Source: Geomonas sp. RF6
GTDB taxonomy: Bacteria; Desulfobacterota; Desulfuromonadia; Geobacterales; Geobacteraceae
Assembly (NCBI RefSeq): GCF_021044625.1
Contig: NZ_CP087999.1
Span: 4,485,001-4,549,000, forward strand
Direction: 5' to 3'
Length of the DNA stretch: 64,000 nt
Made by a program: the position numbers and the translations under genes. The notes under the pieces are model-generated. The model was given only the letters and a program-made list of their open reading frames with translations. It made no database searches and had not been told where the DNA came from. Below, in pieces: positions 60,498 to 64,000 of the stretch; the stretch's first letter is position 1, and every line of letters begins with the position of its first letter.

Positions 60498-63400
60498 ATG
60501 CAGCAACGCGGTTCCGTAGCAATCGTAGGTATAGGCGGGATCTTCCCCGATGCTCCCGACCTCGACTCCTTCTGGGAAAATATCCGCCTCGCCAAAAGCG
60601 CCTCCCGCGAGGTGGCTCCCGGCAAATGGCGGGTCCCCGTAGACAGCGTCTTCAGCGATGAAAAGGGCGCGCCGGACAAGGTCTATTCCCGGCGCGCCTG
60701 CCTCATCGACGCGCTCCCCCCCTCTTCCGAGCTCAAAGGGCTGGCGCTAGACCCGGCGCTCCTGGATGGGCTCGATCCCCTGTTCCACCTGCTCCTCCAT
60801 GCCGGAAACCGCGCCTTCCACGATGCGGTCCACTCCCCCGTCGATCGCTCACGGGTCGGCGTCATCATCGGCAATCTGGCGCTCCCTACCGAGTCGTCCG
60901 CGCTCTTGGCCCGCGACTTTCTGGGGCGCTCCTTCCAGGAGAAGCTCCTCGGGCGCTCCACGCCGAGACAGAGTAAAAACGCGCTGAACCGCTACGTCGC
61001 CGGCCTTCCCGCCGGCCTCCTCGCACACGCCCTTGGGCTTGGTGGTGGGAGCTATACCCTCGACGCCGCCTGTGCATCGTCCCTCTACGCCATCAAGCTT
61101 GCGGTGGACGAGCTCCTCTCCGGGCGCGCCGATGCCATGCTCACAGGCGGCGTTTCCCGTCCCGACCCGCTCTACACCCAGATGGGCTTCTCGCAGCTGC
61201 GCGCCCTGTCGCGCCGCGGCATCTGCTCCCCCTTTGACGCGGCCGGCGACGGCCTTGTCGTGGGCGAAGGGGCAGGGCTCTTCCTCCTGAAGCGTACCGA
61301 GGACGCCGTCGCCCACGGCGACCGCATCTACGGCGTGATCCGCGGCATAGGGCTCTCCAACGACGTCGGGGGAAGCCTCCTCGCCCCCATTTCCGAGGGG
61401 CAGCTGCGGGCCATGCGCGGCGCGTACGCGCAGGCAGGGTGGCAGCCGCAGGACGTCGATCTGGTGGAGTGCCACGCAGCCGGCACCCAGGTCGGCGATG
61501 CCACCGAATTCGGCAGCCTCCAGTCCCTCTGGAACGGCGCCTCTCCGGCCGGCGAGCGCTGCGTCATCGGGTCTGTTAAGTCCAACATCGGGCATCTCCT
61601 CACCGCGGCGGGTGCCGCAGCTCTCACCAAGGTGCTTCTTGCCATGGGAAAAGAGACCCTCCCCCCCACCGCCAACTTCAGCGTCCCTCCCGCCGCCATT
61701 GCGCTTCAGGAAAGCCCCTTCCAGGTGCTCAAATCGGAGCGTCCCTGGCAGCGCCGCAACTCCGGCACGCCACGCCGCGCCGCAGTCAGCGCGTTCGGTT
61801 TCGGCGGCATAAATGCCCACTTGCTCGTCGAGGAGTACCTGCCGCAGGAAAGCTCCGCAGCTGTCCCGGTCCGCTCAGCCAAACCGTGTGACGTGGCGAT
61901 CGTTGGCCTCGATGCGCGCTTCGGCTCTCACCACTCCCTCCGCGAATTCCAGGAGCGGGTGCTTGGTGGGGGCGAGGTAAAGCCGGCTCACCCCGCCGAC
62001 TGGTGGGGCGCACAGGAAAGCGCCTGGTTCAGAGAAGAAGGATTGAAGGAAGGGGGCTGCCGCGGGCACTTCGTCGATGAGGTGACGGTCGCCGCCGACG
62101 AGTTCCGCATTGCCCCCCGCGAGATGGAGGAAATGCTCCCCCAGCAGCTCCTGATGCTCGAAAGTGCTGCCGCGGCGATGGCGGATGCCGGCCTCGGGCG
62201 CGAGAAGAAGCTGAAGTGCGGGGTTTTCGTCGGCATCGCCCTCGATCTCAACAGCACCAATTTCTCGCTCCGCTGGACCCTTCCGGAAGAGGCGCAGGGG
62301 TGGGCCGAGGATCTCGGACTGCACCTCTCTGCAGAGGAAATGAAGGCGTGGACGGCAAACCTGCAGGACACCCTCTCCCCTCCCCTTACCGCGAACCGGA
62401 CCATGGGAGCGCTCGGCAGCATCGTCGCGAGCCGCATCGCCCGCGAATTCCGCATGGGGGGGCCGAGCTTTACCCTCTCCAACGATGAAGGCTCCGGGAT
62501 CCGGGCGCTGGAGAGTGCCGTGCGCATGCTCCAGGCGGGGGAGCTCGACCGTGCCCTTGTCGGCGCCGTCGATCTTGCGGGAGACGTGCGCGCTCTCCTC
62601 GGGCACCACGAAATCCGTCCCCTCTCCGCTTCCGGCACGGCACGTCCCTTTGACGAGCAGGCCAATGGGAGCATCGCCGGTGAAGGCGCCGCGGCTCTCG
62701 TTTTGAAGAGACTGGAGGACGCGCAGGCAGACGGCGACCGCATCTATGCAGTCGTCAAGGGAATCGGCTCCGCTGGTGGAAAAGTCCTTCTCCCCGGCGA
62801 GGAGGCCTACGCCCACGCGCTCGAGCGGGCCTACCGCGACGCCCAGGTCGACCCTGCCACCGTGTCGCTGGTCGAGGCCCACGGCAGCGGAAATCTCGAT
62901 GAGGACCGCATGGAGGCGAAGGCGCTGGCCCGCTTCTATGGCGGATCCCCCGCGGCGAGAAGCTGCGCCGTCAGCAGCGTCAAGGGATTGATCGGTCACA
63001 GCGGCGCCGCTTGCGGTCTCACCTCGCTGGTGCGCGGCGCCCTCGCGCTCTACCAGGAGATCATCCCCCCTACCCCTGTTGAGACCCCAGTGGCAGAGCT
63101 TTCCGGCGAGGGCCCGCTGTACCTGCCGCGCACCCCGCGCTACTGGCTCAGAAACCGCGCCGACGGCCCCCGTCGCGCCGGCGTCAGCGTCTTCGGGATC
63201 GACGGCTCCTGCAGCCACGTGGTACTCGAAGGGTGCGACGAGAAACGCCGCGAACTCGAAGTCTCCGCTCCGGCTGGGCGCGGGACGGAGGCACTCTTCA
63301 CCGTCACCGGCGATACGGAGGCGGAGGTCGTCTCTGCGCTTGGAAGGCTGCGAAGCTTTGCACGGGAGGAGGCGCATGCCGACCTTACCACCCTGGCGGC

Positions 63401-64000
63401 GAAGTGGCACCGGGAGAACGGGGCGAAGGAGCAGATGAAGGCGGCAGGTCTCGTGGCGCGCAACCGCGAGGAGCTCGAAGCCCTTCTGGACCAGGGGGAG
63501 CGCCTCGTCGCGGCAGGGGGGGAGCTCGACAACAGCTTCTGCCACCCATCCCTGCGCGACCGTGTCTTCTACTCCGCGCGCCCTATCGGAAGGGACGGCA
63601 AGGTCGCCTTCGTCTTTCCCGGCTCCGGAAATCACTTCCCCGGCATGGGGCTCGATATCTCGGCGCGCTGGCCCGAGGTCTTCCGTCGCCAGGACGCGGA
63701 GAACCTGTACCTTGCACGTCAGTTCCAGGCGGCAAAGTTCTGGAACGGCGCCACTACGGCCGAGCTGAACGAGGACCACCAGGCGGTGATCTTTGGACAG
63801 GTCGCCACCGGGTGCGTCTACAGCGACCTTATGGCGACCTTCGGGGTGCGCCCTGAGGCGGTCATCGGCTACAGCCTCGGTGAATCTGCCGGGCTCTTCG
63901 CCACCCGTACCTGGCGTGACCGCGACGCGATGCTCGCCCGCATGGAGCATTCGACCCTCTTCACCAGAGACCTCGCCGGCGAATGCCGCGCCGCCCAGCG
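60498..64000 (+). CDS. KS-CLF-AT synthase subunit of the pfa-like system (cut by window edge)
   Basis: About 1,167 residues are in the window; the end lies beyond position 64000. Domain 1 is a complete KS: Cys192 in LDAACASSLYAIKL, His326 in ECHAAGTQVGD, His366 in NIGHLLTAAG. Domain 2 (about 450-900) is a KS-fold chain-length factor: where KS has Cys it has Glu664 (LSNDEGSGIRALE), although EAHGSGN and GHSGAACG remain. Domain 3 begins VAFVFPGSGNHFPGMGLDI and shows the acyltransferase nucleophile Ser1126 in GYSLGES. KS-CLF-AT is the order of the second subunit in thraustochytrid-type PUFA synthases; marine PfaC has KS-CLF-DH-DH. It begins two bases after the previous stop. Confidence 0.9.
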   Translation, partial: MQQRGSVAIVGIGGIFPDAPDLDSFWENIRLAKSASREVAPGKWRVPVDSVFSDEKGAPDKVYSRRACLIDALPPSSELKGLALDPALLDGLDPLFHLLLHAGNRAFHDAVHSPVDRSRVGVIIGNLALPTESSALLARDFLGRSFQEKLLGRSTPRQSKNALNRYVAGLPAGLLAHALGLGGGSYTLDAACASSLYAIKLAVDELLSGRADAMLTGGVSRPDPLYTQMGFSQLRALSRRGICSPFDAAGDGLVVGEGAGLFLLKRTEDAVAHGDRIYGVIRGIGLSNDVGGSLLAPISEGQLRAMRGAYAQAGWQPQDVDLVECHAAGTQVGDATEFGSLQSLWNGASPAGERCVIGSVKSNIGHLLTAAGAAALTKVLLAMGKETLPPTANFSVPPAAIALQESPFQVLKSERPWQRRNSGTPRRAAVSAFGFGGINAHLLVEEYLPQESSAAVPVRSAKPCDVAIVGLDARFGSHHSLREFQERVLGGGEVKPAHPADWWGAQESAWFREEGLKEGGCRGHFVDEVTVAADEFRIAPREMEEMLPQQLLMLESAAAAMADAGLGREKKLKCGVFVGIALDLNSTNFSLRWTLPEEAQGWAEDLGLHLSAEEMKAWTANLQDTLSPPLTANRTMGALGSIVASRIAREFRMGGPSFTLSNDEGSGIRALESAVRMLQAGELDRALVGAVDLAGDVRALLGHHEIRPLSASGTARPFDEQANGSIAGEGAAALVLKRLEDAQADGDRIYAVVKGIGSAGGKVLLPGEEAYAHALERAYRDAQVDPATVSLVEAHGSGNLDEDRMEAKALARFYGGSPAARSCAVSSVKGLIGHSGAACGLTSLVRGALALYQEIIPPTPVETPVAELSGEGPLYLPRTPRYWLRNRADGPRRAGVSVFGIDGSCSHVVLEGCDEKRRELEVSAPAGRGTEALFTVTGDTEAEVVSALGRLRSFAREEAHADLTTLAAKWHRENGAKEQMKAAGLVARNREELEALLDQGERLVAAGGELDNSFCHPSLRDRVFYSARPIGRDGKVAFVFPGSGNHFPGMGLDISARWPEVFRRQDAENLYLARQFQAAKFWNGATTAELNEDHQAVIFGQVATGCVYSDLMATFGVRPEAVIGYSLGESAGLFATRTWRDRDAMLARMEHSTLFTRDLAGECRAAQ

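Noticed and set aside
61875-63950. Open frame of 691 codons on the minus strand opposite the KS-CLF-AT gene
   Set aside because: Complement of a well-supported coding region; composition is low-complexity and no family is seen.
1-64000. tRNA and rRNA genes
   Set aside because: No T-loop GTTCGA with matching acceptor stem and no rRNA-like stretch was found by reading both strands.

Overview
The window reads as chromosomal DNA from a GC-rich, Gram-negative, Geobacter-like (Desulfuromonadales/Geobacterales) bacterium. This is inferred from gene content: a MauG/CcpA-type dihaem peroxidase, bacteriohemerythrin, a fused Fe-S/NarI-like ETF:quinone oxidoreductase beside etfBA, PAS-rich histidine kinases, a complete tad pilus operon and a pfa-like secondary-lipid synthase. 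No rRNA, tRNA, insertion sequence, prophage or CRISPR array was recognised. Most genes have clear Shine-Dalgarno (SD) sequences, and several starts below were moved to the SD-supported codon.

Layout. 1-3.3 kb: a minus-strand tripartite efflux operon (TolC, adaptor, RND permease cut by the left edge) with a good sigma-70 promoter. 3.3-6.4 kb: a small J-domain protein, a TPR protein and Pal. 6.4-7.7 kb: a gene-poor stretch. 7.7-13.4 kb: a dihaem peroxidase with an unusual Met/Gly/Cys-rich insert, an AarF/UbiB kinase-like protein, a low-complexity lipoprotein and a histidine kinase. 13.5-18.1 kb: a partly decayed region. Remnants of a CoA-disulfide-reductase/rhodanese flavoprotein, a sigma-54 activator and a MoaE-like protein lie beside an intact TetR regulator with its own palindromic operator, a TauE/SafE permease, a DUF1634 protein and a thioredoxin-like lipoprotein. 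18.6-22.4 kb: hemerythrin, creatininase-family protein, CvfB-like S1 protein with a structured leader, Bax-inhibitor-1 protein and a small exported protein.

22.4-31.1 kb: a complete minus-strand tad (Flp pilus) operon running flp, tadE, cpaB, cpaC, tadG, cpaE, cpaF, tadB, tadC, with a hairpin between the pilin and the rest. Beyond a beta-barrel protein and mutM lies a second, 56-residue Flp-like pilin gene (33453-33623), preceded by a translationally coupled 36-codon ORF. 34.3-36.9 kb: an 890-residue multi-PAS histidine kinase. 37.0-48.2 kb: one long minus-strand fatty-acid oxidation operon, fadD, fadB (dehydrogenase-hydratase), fadA, fadE, membrane Fe-S oxidoreductase, etfB, etfA. It carries acyl chains to acetyl-CoA and passes the electrons through ETF to the quinone pool.

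48.6-51.5 kb: lytic transglycosylase, 3-methyladenine glycosylase, PagL-like lipid A deacylase and an SGNH esterase, interspersed with copies of a REP-like repeat. 51.7-64.0 kb: a plus-strand operon with its own promoter encoding a PUFA-synthase-like megasynthase: PfaD enoylreductase, PfaA-like KS-AT-4xACP-KR-DH, and a KS-CLF-AT protein running off the right edge. Its product is unknown. It is the most striking system here and stands about 3.6 kb from a degradative fatty-acid operon read in the opposite direction.
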